38,896 nt of DNA from an uncultured cyanobacterium (GCA_945487905.1 CALYTW010000006.1:1-38896); one strand, 5' to 3'; positions 1-7,195 are shown, counted from the stretch's first letter. Program-made: numbers and translations. Notes: a model not told the origin generated them from the sequence alone.

Positions 1-62
1 TATATTTATAAAAACATTTGTTAATAAAAATTTACAAATTGGTTAAAATTAAATAAAATAGC

Positions 63-90
63 TTGCATTAGGATTTTTAGCAAATATTAT
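63..90 (+). promoter_or_regulatory. possible promoter of the infA operon
   Basis: TTGCAT (63-68), a 16-bp spacer and TATTAT (85-90) resemble a sigma-70 promoter. The predicted start of transcription, near 97, falls just before a perfect hairpin at 98-113. The surrounding sequence is very AT-rich, so a chance match is possible. Transcription may also come from genes outside the window. Confidence 0.35.
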
Positions 91-97
91 TAATTAA

Positions 98-113
98 GAT
101 GTCGCAAGACATC
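98..113 (+). other. GNRA-capped hairpin before infA
   Basis: GATGTC-GCAA-GACATC is a perfect 6-bp stem closed by a GCAA (GNRA) tetraloop, ending 32 nt before the infA start codon. There is no U-tract, so it is not a terminator. If the promoter at 63-90 is real, this hairpin would sit at the extreme 5' end of the mRNA, where it could protect against decay. The function is inferred. Confidence 0.45.
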
Positions 114-145
114 ATCAATTGACAGCCGAAAATAGAGGAAATTTA

Positions 146-361
146 ATGGCAAAAGACGTAATAGAAATCGAAGGTACTATTCTGGAATCTATGCCGAATG
201 CAATGTTTCGTGTAAAGCTTGAAAACAATCATGAGATTTTGGCGCATATTTCAGGAAAAATCAGGAAGAATTTTATCAGAATTCTCCCCGGTGACAGAGT
301 AAAGGTTGAAATGACACCTTATGATTTGTCAAAAGGCAGAATAACCTTCAGACTTAAGTAA
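146..361 (+). CDS. infA: translation initiation factor IF-1
   Basis: This 71-residue protein is the expected size for IF-1, the single OB-fold factor that occupies the A site of the 30S subunit during initiation. The start [12 protein letters not shown] and the stretch [22 protein letters not shown] are typical of the family. I chose ATG 146, preceded by the purine-rich AGAGGA at 134-139, over an in-frame TTG at 119 that would add nine uncharacteristic residues. It heads the ribosomal cluster, and rpmJ follows after 112 nt containing a hairpin-prone repeat. The identification is firm. Confidence 0.96.
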   Translation: MAKDVIEIEGTILESMPNAMFRVKLENNHEILAHISGKIRKNFIRILPGDRVKVEMTPYDLSKGRITFRLK

Positions 362-431
362 ATTGAAAATGGAAAATGGAAAATTAATTTAAAAATAATT
401 TTTAATTTGCGACTTTCAATGTTCCATTAAA
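362..431 (+). repeat. intergenic inverted-repeat element, copy 1
   Basis: The gap between infA and rpmJ starts with AATTGAAAATGGAAAATGG and ends with a degenerate complement (TTTCAATGTTCCATTAA). The same words recur in the gaps at 589-667, 1604-1723 and 13687-13819. The arms pair imperfectly around an AT-only centre. The copies look like one degenerate family of small non-coding palindromic elements. Confidence 0.55.
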
Positions 432-473
432 GACAAAAAGTTAGTAAAAGAAAATAAAAGAAGGAAACGAAAA

Positions 474-587
474 ATGAAAACAAGAAGTTCAGTAAAACCT
501 ATGTGCGACAAGTGCAAGGTAATTAAAAGAAAAGGCAGAGTAGCCGTAATTTGTGAAAATCCTAAACACAAACAAAGACAAGGATAA
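474..587 (+). CDS. rpmJ: 50S ribosomal protein L36
   Basis: This 37-codon gene reads [20 protein letters not shown] and ends HKQRQG. L36 is normally 37-38 residues. It keeps the zinc-ribbon ligands: C11 and C14 (CDKC), then C27 and H32 (CENPKH). L36 sits in the large subunit near 23S domains II and V. An AGGAA Shine-Dalgarno lies a few bases upstream. Its place between infA and rpsM is the usual one. The gene is short enough to be missed by ORF length cut-offs. Confidence 0.95.
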   Translation: MKTRSSVKPMCDKCKVIKRKGRVAVICENPKHKQRQG

Positions 588-588
588 T

Positions 589-667
589 TCAATTGAAAAT
601 GGATAATGGAAAAGGGGAAATTAATTTAAAACAATTTTCAATTTTCAACTTTTAATTTTCCATTAAT
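589..667 (+). repeat. intergenic inverted-repeat element, copy 2
   Basis: Between rpmJ and rpsM a left arm of AATTGAAAATGGATAATGG type faces a right arm of AATTTTCAATTTTCAAC...TTTTCCATTAAT. The arms are imperfectly complementary and could fold into a long AU-rich hairpin between two co-transcribed ribosomal genes. It is the same family as copy 1. Confidence 0.6.
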
Positions 668-708
668 ACAAATTTTAGTAATAAGAAATAAAAGAAGGAA
701 ACAAGAAC

Positions 709-1074
709 ATGGCAAGATTAGTAGGGGTAGACTTACCTCGTAACAAAAGAATGGAAGTAGCGCTTACATACATATACGGTATTGGGCCTGCTCGTGCAAA
801 AAAGATTCTTGAAGTAACAGGGATTTCTCCTGATTTAAGAACCGATGATTTGACGGAAAATGATATTAAAGATTTGCGTAACGCACTTTCTGAATATCAT
901 ATTGAGGGTGACTTGAGGCGTGAAGTTGCAATGAACATCAAACGTCTTCAGGAAATCAACTCATACAGAGGAATGAGACATAAAAAAGGACTTCCTTGCA
1001 GAGGTCAAAGAACAAAGACTAATGCGAGAACCCGCAGAGGCAAAAAAGTAGCTATTGCAGGAAAGAAAAAATAA
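709..1074 (+). CDS. rpsM: 30S ribosomal protein S13
   Basis: A 121-residue protein beginning [21 protein letters not shown] and ending in the basic tail [16 protein letters not shown]13 lies in the head of the 30S subunit, contacts the P-site tRNA and forms bridges to the large subunit. The helix-two-turn-helix region with [11 protein letters not shown] (residues about 24-34) and the [16 protein letters not shown] signature (about 87-102) are intact. A GAAGGAA Shine-Dalgarno precedes the ATG. The next gene, rpsK, starts 123 nt downstream, a wider gap than usual in this operon. Confidence 0.97.
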   Translation: MARLVGVDLPRNKRMEVALTYIYGIGPARAKKILEVTGISPDLRTDDLTENDIKDLRNALSEYHIEGDLRREVAMNIKRLQEINSYRGMRHKKGLPCRGQRTKTNARTRRGKKVAIAGKKK

Positions 1075-1197
1075 ATAGTAAATTGTGAAGTGTAAATAGT
1101 AAACAGATATTAAATAGAATCACTATATATCGGACACTAATCGCTTTATTACAATAAGAAAAAGAAATAAAAACAGTAACATAAAGGAAAAAGAAAA

Positions 1198-1584
1198 ATG
1201 GCAAGACCAAGAACTACAAAGAAAAAAGAAAAGAAGAATGTATTGCAGGGAGTTGTACATATTCAGTCAACTTTCAACAATACAATTGTAACTTCTACCG
1301 ATATGCAAGGTAATGCTATTGCTTGGGCAACGGCAGGTGCTTCAGGTTTTAAGGGTGCAAGAAAAGGTACACCTTTTGCGGCACAATCTGCAGCTGAATC
1401 TGTTGCAAAGAAATCAATTGACCAAGGTATGAAAAAGGTTGAAGTTTACATCAAAGGACCTGGTTCGGGTCGTGAAACAGCAATCAGAGCTATTCAGGCA
1501 GCAGGACTCGAAATTACATTAATCAAGGATGTTACACCTATTCCTCACAACGGGTGCAGACCTCCGAAAAAGAGACGTGTTTAG
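1198..1584 (+). CDS. rpsK: 30S ribosomal protein S11
   Basis: A 128-residue protein with the S11 features: [15 protein letters not shown] near residues 22-36, the central [17 protein letters not shown], and the C-terminal [19 protein letters not shown]11 sits on the platform of the 30S subunit next to the mRNA exit and S18. AAGGAAA lies upstream of the ATG. In most bacteria the next gene is rpsD or rpoA. Here rpsD follows, after a 209-nt gap holding a repeat element and a GC-rich structured segment. Confidence 0.97.
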   Translation: MARPRTTKKKEKKNVLQGVVHIQSTFNNTIVTSTDMQGNAIAWATAGASGFKGARKGTPFAAQSAAESVAKKSIDQGMKKVEVYIKGPGSGRETAIRAIQAAGLEITLIKDVTPIPHNGCRPPKKRRV

Positions 1585-1603
1585 TACAGTGAAAATATAA
1601 TTG

Positions 1604-1723
1604 CTAAATGGAAAATGGAAAATGTAAAGTGGAAAATTATTAAATTCGCTCCGCTCATATATTTTCAAAGGATGATAAGGTAAGTGAGTAATTTTCCATT
1701 TTCGATTATGCATTTTCAATTAA
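1604..1723 (+). repeat. intergenic inverted-repeat element, copy 4 (with core)
   Basis: The left arm has repeated GGAAAATGGAAAATG and the right arm has ATTTTCCATTTTCGATTATGCATTTTCAATT, which is inverted relative to the left. Between them lies a core, ATTAAATTCGCTCCGCTCAT (about 1638-1657), that recurs as TTTAATTTGCTTCGCTCAT at about 13723-13741. A shared core flanked by the same arms shows the two copies are related, not just chance AT-rich sequence. Confidence 0.65.
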
Positions 1724-1727
1724 CAAA

Positions 1728-1774
1728 GCCGGGGCTTGAATCCTCGCCAAGGAAACAAACCATAGATGCCCGGC
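1728..1774 (+). promoter_or_regulatory. possible structured leader (r-protein regulatory RNA) before rpsD
   Basis: Immediately before rpsD, GCCGGG (1728-1733) pairs perfectly with CCCGGC (1769-1774), enclosing a second hairpin TCCT (1741-1744)/AGGA (1750-1753). The segment is much richer in GC than the repeat next to it and ends about 10 nt before the rpsD AGGAG Shine-Dalgarno. S4 is a classic autoregulator that binds an mRNA leader: upstream of rpsM in Escherichia coli, upstream of rpsD in Firmicutes. This could serve that role. It matches no leader I can name, so the call rests on structure and position. Confidence 0.4.
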
Positions 1775-1793
1775 AAAAGAAAAGGAGAAAATT

Positions 1794-2396
1794 ATGGCAA
1801 GATACACAGGACCAAACAATAAGCTTTTCCGTAACTACGGAGTAAAAGACTTATCGAACAGAAAGCTTACAAGTTCTATGCGTCAGACTGAATCAGGACA
1901 GCATGGTGCGGTAAGGAAGAAACTTTCTGAATATGCAATTCATTTGAATGAAAAACAAAAAATCAGATTAACTTATCTGGTAAGCGAAAAACAGTTTGCT
2001 AAATATTATCACACAGCCGCAAGAAAGAAAGGTGTAACGGGTACAATTCTTTTGCAGCTTCTTGAATCGCGATTAGATAATATCTTGTACAGAGCAGGTT
2101 TTGGTGTAACAAGAAAGCAATCGAGACAAATTGTTAACCACGGACACGTTTTGGTTAACGGTAGAAAGGTAGATATTCCATCATATTTAGTCAGTGCAGG
2201 AGATGTAATTACAATCAAAGCAAGAAGCAATGACTACTTAAAAACAGTTATGAGTGCAATTGATTTGTCATTAGCACCTTCGTGGTTAACTATAGACAAA
2301 GATGCTTTGAAAATTACGTTTGAAAGAGTTCCTCAAAGAGAGGAAATGGATCCTGATTTTAAAGAACAACTTGTTATAGAGTACTATTCAAAATAG
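1794..2396 (+). CDS. rpsD: 30S ribosomal protein S4
   Basis: A 200-residue protein starting MARYTGPNNKLFRNYGVKDL. S4 is a primary 16S rRNA binder that nucleates 30S assembly and lines the mRNA entry tunnel. The S4 RNA-binding domain is visible at about residues 90-150 (ESRLDNILYRAGFGVTRKQS, then HGHVLVNGRKVDIPSY). The length is close to the usual 200-208. AAGGAGA precedes the ATG. It is followed 19 nt later by rpoA. The rpsK-rpsD-rpoA order is common in bacteria at large but, from memory, is not that of photosynthetic cyanobacteria, where rpsD lies elsewhere. Confidence 0.97.
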   Translation: MARYTGPNNKLFRNYGVKDLSNRKLTSSMRQTESGQHGAVRKKLSEYAIHLNEKQKIRLTYLVSEKQFAKYYHTAARKKGVTGTILLQLLESRLDNILYRAGFGVTRKQSRQIVNHGHVLVNGRKVDIPSYLVSAGDVITIKARSNDYLKTVMSAIDLSLAPSWLTIDKDALKITFERVPQREEMDPDFKEQLVIEYYSK

Positions 2397-2415
2397 GCTG
2401 ATAGGAGAGAAAAAT

Positions 2416-3414
2416 ATGGAATTAAAAATTAAAACTGTTAATACGATGGCCGGCTCAGACGGTTCTCAATACGGTAAATTCACAATCGAACCTCTTGAAA
2501 GAGGATTCGGAACAACTATCGGTAATGCACTTAGACGTGTATTGCTGTCCAGTCTTGAAGGTGCGGCTGTAACATCTTGCAGAATAGAAGGTATTACTCA
2601 CGAATATACGGCTATTCCTGGTGTTTTGGAGGATGTGATTGACGTTATGCTGAATCTCAAGGGTTTGGCAGTAAAGATGGATTCAGCAGAACCACAGCGC
2701 TTGAGAATAGACGTTGATAGAGCAGGTGCGGTTTTGGCAAGTGATATTCAGCTTCCGGCAGGGGTAAAAGTAGTTAACCCGGACTGGTTGATTTGTACAA
2801 TAGCAGAAGGCGGTTCATTCCATGCTGATATCATTGTAGAAACAGGCAAAGGTTATGTGGCAAATGATGTACCGAGAAATTCAAAAGGTGCGGCAATTGA
2901 CATGCTTCCTATTGATGCAACATTTATGCCTATCAAGAGAGTAAGTTATGAAGTAGAAAACACCCGTGTAGGGGGCAGCATTGATTTTGACAAATTAACG
3001 CTTGAAATTTGGTCGAACGGTACAATTGATGTAACAACAGCTCTTTCTCAAGCTGCGGAACTTCTTATTGAACACTTTGTTCAAATTGCAGCAATTTCAG
3101 GCAAGGTTGTTCACAAAGAAATAGAAGAACCTGTTTCTGTCGAAGAAGCAAAAGAAGTTGAATCGGATGTTGAAGAACCTTCAATTACAATAGACGAGTT
3201 AGAATTGTCGGTTCGTGCATACAATTGCTTAAAAAGAGCAAGCATAAATTCAATGGCTGAACTTCTTAAGAAATCAGAGCATGATTTGTTGAATATCAAG
3301 AACTTCGGCAAGAAATCTTCTGACGAAGTTATTGAGAGATTACACCACTTCGGTTTAGACTTAGCTCCGAATCCGGAAGGTATAGATATGGAAGTTGCAG
3401 AAGCAGCTGAATAG
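2416..3414 (+). CDS. rpoA: DNA-directed RNA polymerase subunit alpha
   Basis: This 332-residue alpha subunit nucleates RNA polymerase assembly and contacts activators and UP elements. The N-terminal dimerisation/assembly domain has the family signature EPLERGFGTTIGNALRRVLLSSLEGAA (about residues 25-51). An acidic linker (EEPVSVEEAKEVESDVEEP) leads to the C-terminal DNA-binding domain with the helix-hairpin-helix LKKSEHDLLNIKNFGKKSSDEV (about 284-305). AGGAGAG precedes the start. It sits between rpsD and rplQ as in most bacteria. Confidence 0.98.
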   Translation: MELKIKTVNTMAGSDGSQYGKFTIEPLERGFGTTIGNALRRVLLSSLEGAAVTSCRIEGITHEYTAIPGVLEDVIDVMLNLKGLAVKMDSAEPQRLRIDVDRAGAVLASDIQLPAGVKVVNPDWLICTIAEGGSFHADIIVETGKGYVANDVPRNSKGAAIDMLPIDATFMPIKRVSYEVENTRVGGSIDFDKLTLEIWSNGTIDVTTALSQAAELLIEHFVQIAAISGKVVHKEIEEPVSVEEAKEVESDVEEPSITIDELELSVRAYNCLKRASINSMAELLKKSEHDLLNIKNFGKKSSDEVIERLHHFGLDLAPNPEGIDMEVAEAAE

Positions 3415-3463
3415 ATTTTCAATAGAAAAATATAGATAGTAAATACAATAAAGGAAAGTAAAA

Positions 3464-3892
3464 ATGAGACACCAAACAAAACAACATACGCTTGGTAAAG
3501 CACCGGACCAGAGAAAGGCTCTGTTGCGTTCATTGGCTACCGAACTTTTGACTTATGATGAGATTAAAACAACAATGGCAAGAGCAAAAGCTCTTCAGCC
3601 ATATGCTGAAAATCTTATCACGATGGCAAAGAAAGGTGACCTGAACTCAAGAAGATTAGCAGGAAGATATATCTTTGATAAAGAAATCGGAAAGTTAATT
3701 GACACAGCAACGGGCGAAGTATTTGACGAAGCACAAGAAGGTAAGAAATTAGCTAAACAAACTGTTTTAAGAAGATTGTTCAGTGTAATCGGACCTAAAT
3801 ATTCTTCAAGAAAAGGCGGATATACAAGAATTTACAGATTACCGCCGAGACGCGGAGATGCTTCTGAAATGGCATTAATCCAATTGGTATAA
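3464..3892 (+). CDS. rplQ: 50S ribosomal protein L17
   Basis: A 142-residue protein beginning MRHQTKQHTLGKAPDQRKAL, the invariant L17 N-terminus (LGR/K...R.ALLR.L). The core ends in YTRIYRLPPRRGDASEMALI, also standard. L17 binds 23S rRNA near the peptide exit. AAAGGAAAG precedes the start. The truA start codon follows its stop after only 3 nt, so the two are probably translationally coupled. Confidence 0.97.
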   Translation: MRHQTKQHTLGKAPDQRKALLRSLATELLTYDEIKTTMARAKALQPYAENLITMAKKGDLNSRRLAGRYIFDKEIGKLIDTATGEVFDEAQEGKKLAKQTVLRRLFSVIGPKYSSRKGGYTRIYRLPPRRGDASEMALIQLV

Positions 3893-3895
3893 CTG

Positions 3896-4678
3896 ATGCG
3901 ATACGCTCTTGATGTTCAGTATAGAGGTAAACACTACTCGGGAAGCCAAATACAATTTGAAGGTAACGAGCTGATAGATGAACCGACCATACAGGGCGAA
4001 ATAGAAAGAGCGATTGGTACATTGATAATCGGCGGTAAATCTGCTAAACATAAAAACCGACAGGTTAAAACAATCTTCTCCGGAAGAACCGATAAAGGCG
4101 TAAATGCTCTCGGGCAGGTCATTCATTTTGATTGTGATAAAAATATTGTTGCTTCAGATTTTATCTATCATTTGAACGAAATACTTCCTGATGATATTTC
4201 GGTTGATAACTTGAGAGTTGTGTCAGACAGATTTCACGCTCAAAAATCCGCAAAAAGCCGATATTATCGATATGAATTTATAAATAGACGATATAAACAG
4301 GCATTTGACGGAGATATTTTGAGGGTAAAATTTGAGGTAAATATTGAAAGGATGCAAAAGTCGCTCAATTATTTACTTGGCGAACACGATTTTTCAAGTT
4401 TTAAAAGCTCCGGAACGCTAAACCCAAGCAAAGTTTGTACTTTAACCAGAGCCGAAGTTGAAAGACAAGGGAACAGAGTTTTTATTCATATTGAAGGAAA
4501 CAGATTTCTATATAATATGGTAAGAACTATAGTCGGTACGCTTCTTGAAATTGAAGGTCATAACCTCTCAGCGGAGTATATGAAAGAAGTTCTTGAAGCG
4601 AAAGATCGCCGAAAGGCGGGACAAACAGTCAGTCCGTACGGGTTGACTCTGATGAGGGTTGATTATCCTCAGTTTTAA
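3896..4678 (+). CDS. truA: tRNA pseudouridine(38-40) synthase TruA
   Basis: This 260-residue enzyme isomerises uridines 38-40 in the tRNA anticodon arm to pseudouridine. The catalytic aspartate lies in FSGRTDKGVNALGQVIHFD (about residues 61-79), matching the family GRTDxGVHA motif, with N replacing the usual H. Other family features are SRYYRYEF and the C-terminal FLYNMVRTIVGTL. It starts 3 nt after rplQ and is followed 30 nt later by rplM. The rplQ-truA-rplM-rpsI order is the cyanobacterial arrangement, which supports the lineage assignment. Confidence 0.95.
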   Translation: MRYALDVQYRGKHYSGSQIQFEGNELIDEPTIQGEIERAIGTLIIGGKSAKHKNRQVKTIFSGRTDKGVNALGQVIHFDCDKNIVASDFIYHLNEILPDDISVDNLRVVSDRFHAQKSAKSRYYRYEFINRRYKQAFDGDILRVKFEVNIERMQKSLNYLLGEHDFSSFKSSGTLNPSKVCTLTRAEVERQGNRVFIHIEGNRFLYNMVRTIVGTLLEIEGHNLSAEYMKEVLEAKDRRKAGQTVSPYGLTLMRVDYPQF

Positions 4679-4708
4679 GTAAATATAAATTAAAAAGGAA
4701 CAAGGAAG

Positions 4709-5152
4709 ATGATGAATAAAACATATTCAGCAAAACCTCTTGAAGTAGAAAGAAAATGGTATGTAATAGATGCGGAAGGCGAAATTTTAGGTCGTCTTGC
4801 GACTCGTGTTGCAAACATTTTGAGAGGTAAAAACAAACCTGAATACACTCCGAATGTTGATACAGGCGATTTTGTAATCGTTATCAACGCAGAAAAAGTG
4901 TTGGTTTCAGGAAACAAAGAAACAGATAAAATCTATTACCACCATACAGGTTATCCTGGTGGTTTGAAAGCAGCTTCAGTTAAAGAAGTTCGAGAGAAAG
5001 ATGCAACAAAGTTGATTGAAAAGGCCGTTAAAGGTATGTTGCAACACAACACTTTGGGCGATACTCAATTCACAAAGTTGAAAGTATACTGCGGTTCAGA
5101 ACATCCGCACGCAGCACAAAAACCAATCGTGCTGGGAAAGGAGTCTAAATAA
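4709..5152 (+). CDS. rplM: 50S ribosomal protein L13
   Basis: A 147-residue protein with the L13 signatures [19 protein letters not shown] (about residues 17-35) and [13 protein letters not shown] plus [16 protein letters not shown] at the C-terminus. L13 is an early-assembly protein of the 50S subunit. Two adjacent ATG codons (4709 and 4712) both fit the AAGGAACAAGGA Shine-Dalgarno region; I used the first. Its stop codon TAA shares one base with the rpsI start ATG (TAATG), the usual coupling of L13 and S9. Confidence 0.96.
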   Translation: MMNKTYSAKPLEVERKWYVIDAEGEILGRLATRVANILRGKNKPEYTPNVDTGDFVIVINAEKVLVSGNKETDKIYYHHTGYPGGLKAASVKEVREKDATKLIEKAVKGMLQHNTLGDTQFTKLKVYCGSEHPHAAQKPIVLGKESK

Positions 5153-5550
5153 TGGCAGAATCAAAAGAAATTATGGCAACCGGCAGAAGAAAATGTGCAA
5201 TTGCCGTTGTTAAATTGGTAAAGGGCAAAGGCAGAATTTTCGTTAACGGAAAGAAATTGCAAGACTATATCGGCAATATGCCTGCTGTTGAAATGATGGT
5301 ATACAGACCATTAGTTTTAACAGAAAATCAGGACAAATACGATGTCAGAGTAAAAGCTGTAGGCGGTGGTATTGTTGCACAAGCTGCTGCTATTAGACAC
5401 GGTATTTCAAGAGCATTATTGAAATCTAACGAAGAATACAAAAATGTTCTTAAATCAGAAGGTCTATTGACTCGTGATGCTCGTGTTAAAGAACGTAAGA
5501 AATACGGCAGAAAAAGAGCTCGTAAGAGATTCCAATTCTCTAAAAGATAG
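5152..5550 (+). CDS. rpsI: 30S ribosomal protein S9
   Basis: A 132-residue protein with ATGRRKCAIAVVKLVKGKG near the N-terminus, VKAVGGGIVAQAAAIRHGIS in the middle and the basic C-terminal tail KERKKYGRKRARKRFQFSKR. That tail ends in the Lys-Arg pair that reaches toward the P-site tRNA. It overlaps rplM by one base. An intrinsic terminator follows at 5583-5617, so rpsI closes the operon. Cyanobacteria commonly have rpmE next; it is absent here. Confidence 0.97.
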   Translation: MAESKEIMATGRRKCAIAVVKLVKGKGRIFVNGKKLQDYIGNMPAVEMMVYRPLVLTENQDKYDVRVKAVGGGIVAQAAAIRHGISRALLKSNEEYKNVLKSEGLLTRDARVKERKKYGRKRARKRFQFSKR

Positions 5551-5582
5551 AGCTATATTGTTATTTTGCATTGCAAGAATAC

Positions 5583-5617
5583 AAAAGAGAAGGATATTGA
5601 AAAACCCTTCTCTTTTT
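5583..5617 (+). terminator. intrinsic terminator of the ribosomal operon
   Basis: AAAAGAGAAGG (5583-5593) pairs perfectly with CCTTCTCTTTT (5606-5616) around a 12-nt loop. The right arm merges into a run of T. It lies 32 nt after rpsI. Confidence 0.85.
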
Positions 5618-5633
5618 ATGTTATCCTAGTTAT

Positions 5634-6464
5634 ATGAAGAATGTGAAAAAAATAGGATTTTGGGGATATCCTGACCCTGAGGTCGTCAACAGAATTAAAA
5701 ATCAGTATCCGAATTCGGAATGGGTGGATTTAGATATTGATTTTGGTTATCCGAGGGTAAATATATTACCGGAATCTAATTGCAAAATTATCAGGAACAT
5801 CGTTGACAATGTGTTTTATCTGAAGCCAGATTTAATTATTGCACCAAAAGGCAAGGATAAGTGCGACAGTGGTTGGTTTGTATCAAAAATTCTTGAAAAA
5901 GAAGGTTTTGATATTGTTACAACAATTTACGAAAAACTTGAACCGAAACGGGAAATTAAGATTTGCACAAGCAATCTGCCGTTGTACGACAAAGTTCAGT
6001 TAATAACGGCAGGAATAATTAATCCTGAAATTTTCGAAAAAGATTCGATTCTTCCACCTAACCCCCTACCACAAGGAATAGGGGAAGTCGCCACGGGCTT
6101 GGATTCTCATTTACCCCTACCACAAGGAACAGGGGAAGTTGTCACGGGTTTGGATTCTCATTTACCCCTACCGGGTTTTTGGGGAGTTCCGCCGAATGAT
6201 TTGGAGATACTTAAACTGTTTCCTGATTCGACACGAGTTTATGGCTGGTTAAGATGCGTCGAAGCCGGAACTCCTGCGGATTTGGATTTGGAAATGTATG
6301 TTGATGAAAATGTGCCGACGGTATTTTATGCACAGGCTTTTTGTGCGAAATCGCAGCTTGCAAAATACCTTGCGGATAAGTATAACGGACTTTATATCGA
6401 TATTGATGACTATGCTTCAAATTCAATAAAGGCAAAAATTGAAGCGTTTTTGAGGCTTCGCTGA
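5634..6464 (+). CDS. hypothetical protein with in-frame 17-residue repeats
   Basis: I do not recognise this 276-residue protein. The N-terminal part (KKIGFWGYPDPEVVNRIKNQ) looks alpha/beta and cytosolic, with no signal peptide or membrane segment. The C-terminal part contains VPTVFYAQAFCAKSQLAKYL and a very acidic LYIDIDDYA. Residues about 143-180 are an obvious insertion: two copies of a 17-residue unit of the LPQGTGEVVTGLDSHLP type, encoded by 51-bp direct repeats at 6063-6164, plus a partial third. No Shine-Dalgarno is visible before ATG 5634, and the gene starts 16 nt after the ribosomal terminator. Its TGA overlaps the pflA ATG by one base (TGATG), so the two are probably co-translated. 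The coding call is good; the function is unknown. Confidence 0.8.
   Translation: MKNVKKIGFWGYPDPEVVNRIKNQYPNSEWVDLDIDFGYPRVNILPESNCKIIRNIVDNVFYLKPDLIIAPKGKDKCDSGWFVSKILEKEGFDIVTTIYEKLEPKREIKICTSNLPLYDKVQLITAGIINPEIFEKDSILPPNPLPQGIGEVATGLDSHLPLPQGTGEVVTGLDSHLPLPGFWGVPPNDLEILKLFPDSTRVYGWLRCVEAGTPADLDLEMYVDENVPTVFYAQAFCAKSQLAKYLADKYNGLYIDIDDYASNSIKAKIEAFLRLR
6063..6172 (+). repeat. 51-bp tandem repeat inside a coding sequence (2.2 copies)
   Basis: Copies start at 6063 and 6114 and a fragment at 6165, each beginning CCCCTACC. The period of 51 bp keeps the reading frame. Each copy contains CCCCT...AGGGG, so the DNA and RNA can form a small hairpin. The GC content is well above that of the host gene. 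A mobile palindromic element that inserted in frame, comparable to the Rickettsia palindromic elements, would look like this; that origin is inference. Confidence 0.8.
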
Positions 6465-7195
6465 TGAGTGAAATTATCGGGAAAATACATTCCATAGAAA
6501 CATGCGGGACGGTAGACGGGCCTGGAATAAGATTTGTAGTCTTTACTCAGGGATGCCCGATGAGGTGCATGTATTGCCACAACCCTGATACATGGGAAAT
6601 AGATGCTGGCGAAAAAATGACATCTGCCGATATCCTTAAAAAATACGAAGGTGTAAAAGAGTTTTGCAAAGGCGGAATTACTGTTACCGGCGGAGAACCT
6701 TTGGTTCAGACGGAGTTTGTAACAGAGCTTTTTAAAGAGGCACAGGAAAAAAATATTCATACGGCTCTTGATACGTCGGGGATTTTGTTTAGCAGAAATA
6801 ATAAAGAAAAAATTGATGAGCTTTTGGAATATACTTCTTTAGTGCTTTTGGACATCAAACATATTGACGATAATGAACATAAGAAGCTTACAGGTCATTC
6901 AAACGGGAATATTCTGGATTTTGCGAAATATTTGTCTGAAATAGAGAAACCCGTGTGGATAAGGCATGTTGTTGTACCGGAAATAACTTATAATGAAGAA
7001 TTTTTGACACGGTTGGGTAGATTTTTATCGGAATTAAAGAATATAAAAGCTTTGGACATACTTCCATACCACAATATGGCGATTTCGAAATATAAAGAGC
7101 TTGGGATTGATTATAGGCTTGCCGATACAAAACATTTAACAAAGGAAGAAGCAATAAATGCAAGAAATATTATCTTAAAAGCAATGAAAGTATAA
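6464..7195 (+). CDS. pflA: pyruvate formate-lyase activating enzyme (radical SAM)
   Basis: A 243-residue radical SAM enzyme that uses a [4Fe-4S] cluster and S-adenosylmethionine to place the glycyl radical on pyruvate formate-lyase. The cluster motif CPMRCMYC gives C31, C35 and C38, the CxxxCxxC signature. The N-terminus SIETCGTVDGPGIRFVVFTQ (about residues 10-29) and GGITVTGGEPL (about 70-80) are strongly PflA-like. The length fits the 240-250 typical of PflA and lacks the extra ferredoxin insert of other glycyl-radical activators. The partner pflB is not in the window. It implies anaerobic mixed-acid fermentation. Confidence 0.9.
   Translation: MSEIIGKIHSIETCGTVDGPGIRFVVFTQGCPMRCMYCHNPDTWEIDAGEKMTSADILKKYEGVKEFCKGGITVTGGEPLVQTEFVTELFKEAQEKNIHTALDTSGILFSRNNKEKIDELLEYTSLVLLDIKHIDDNEHKKLTGHSNGNILDFAKYLSEIEKPVWIRHVVVPEITYNEEFLTRLGRFLSELKNIKALDILPYHNMAISKYKELGIDYRLADTKHLTKEEAINARNIILKAMKV

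Noticed and set aside
1728-1774. GC-rich segment before rpsD considered as a tRNA fragment because of GCTTGAATCCTCGCC
   Set aside because: No acceptor stem, D-arm or anticodon arm can be drawn; only two simple helices are present.
3111-3533. 140-codon - strand ORF over rpoA and rplQ
   Set aside because: It is antisense to the RpoA C-terminal domain and the rplQ start; serine-rich shadow reading.
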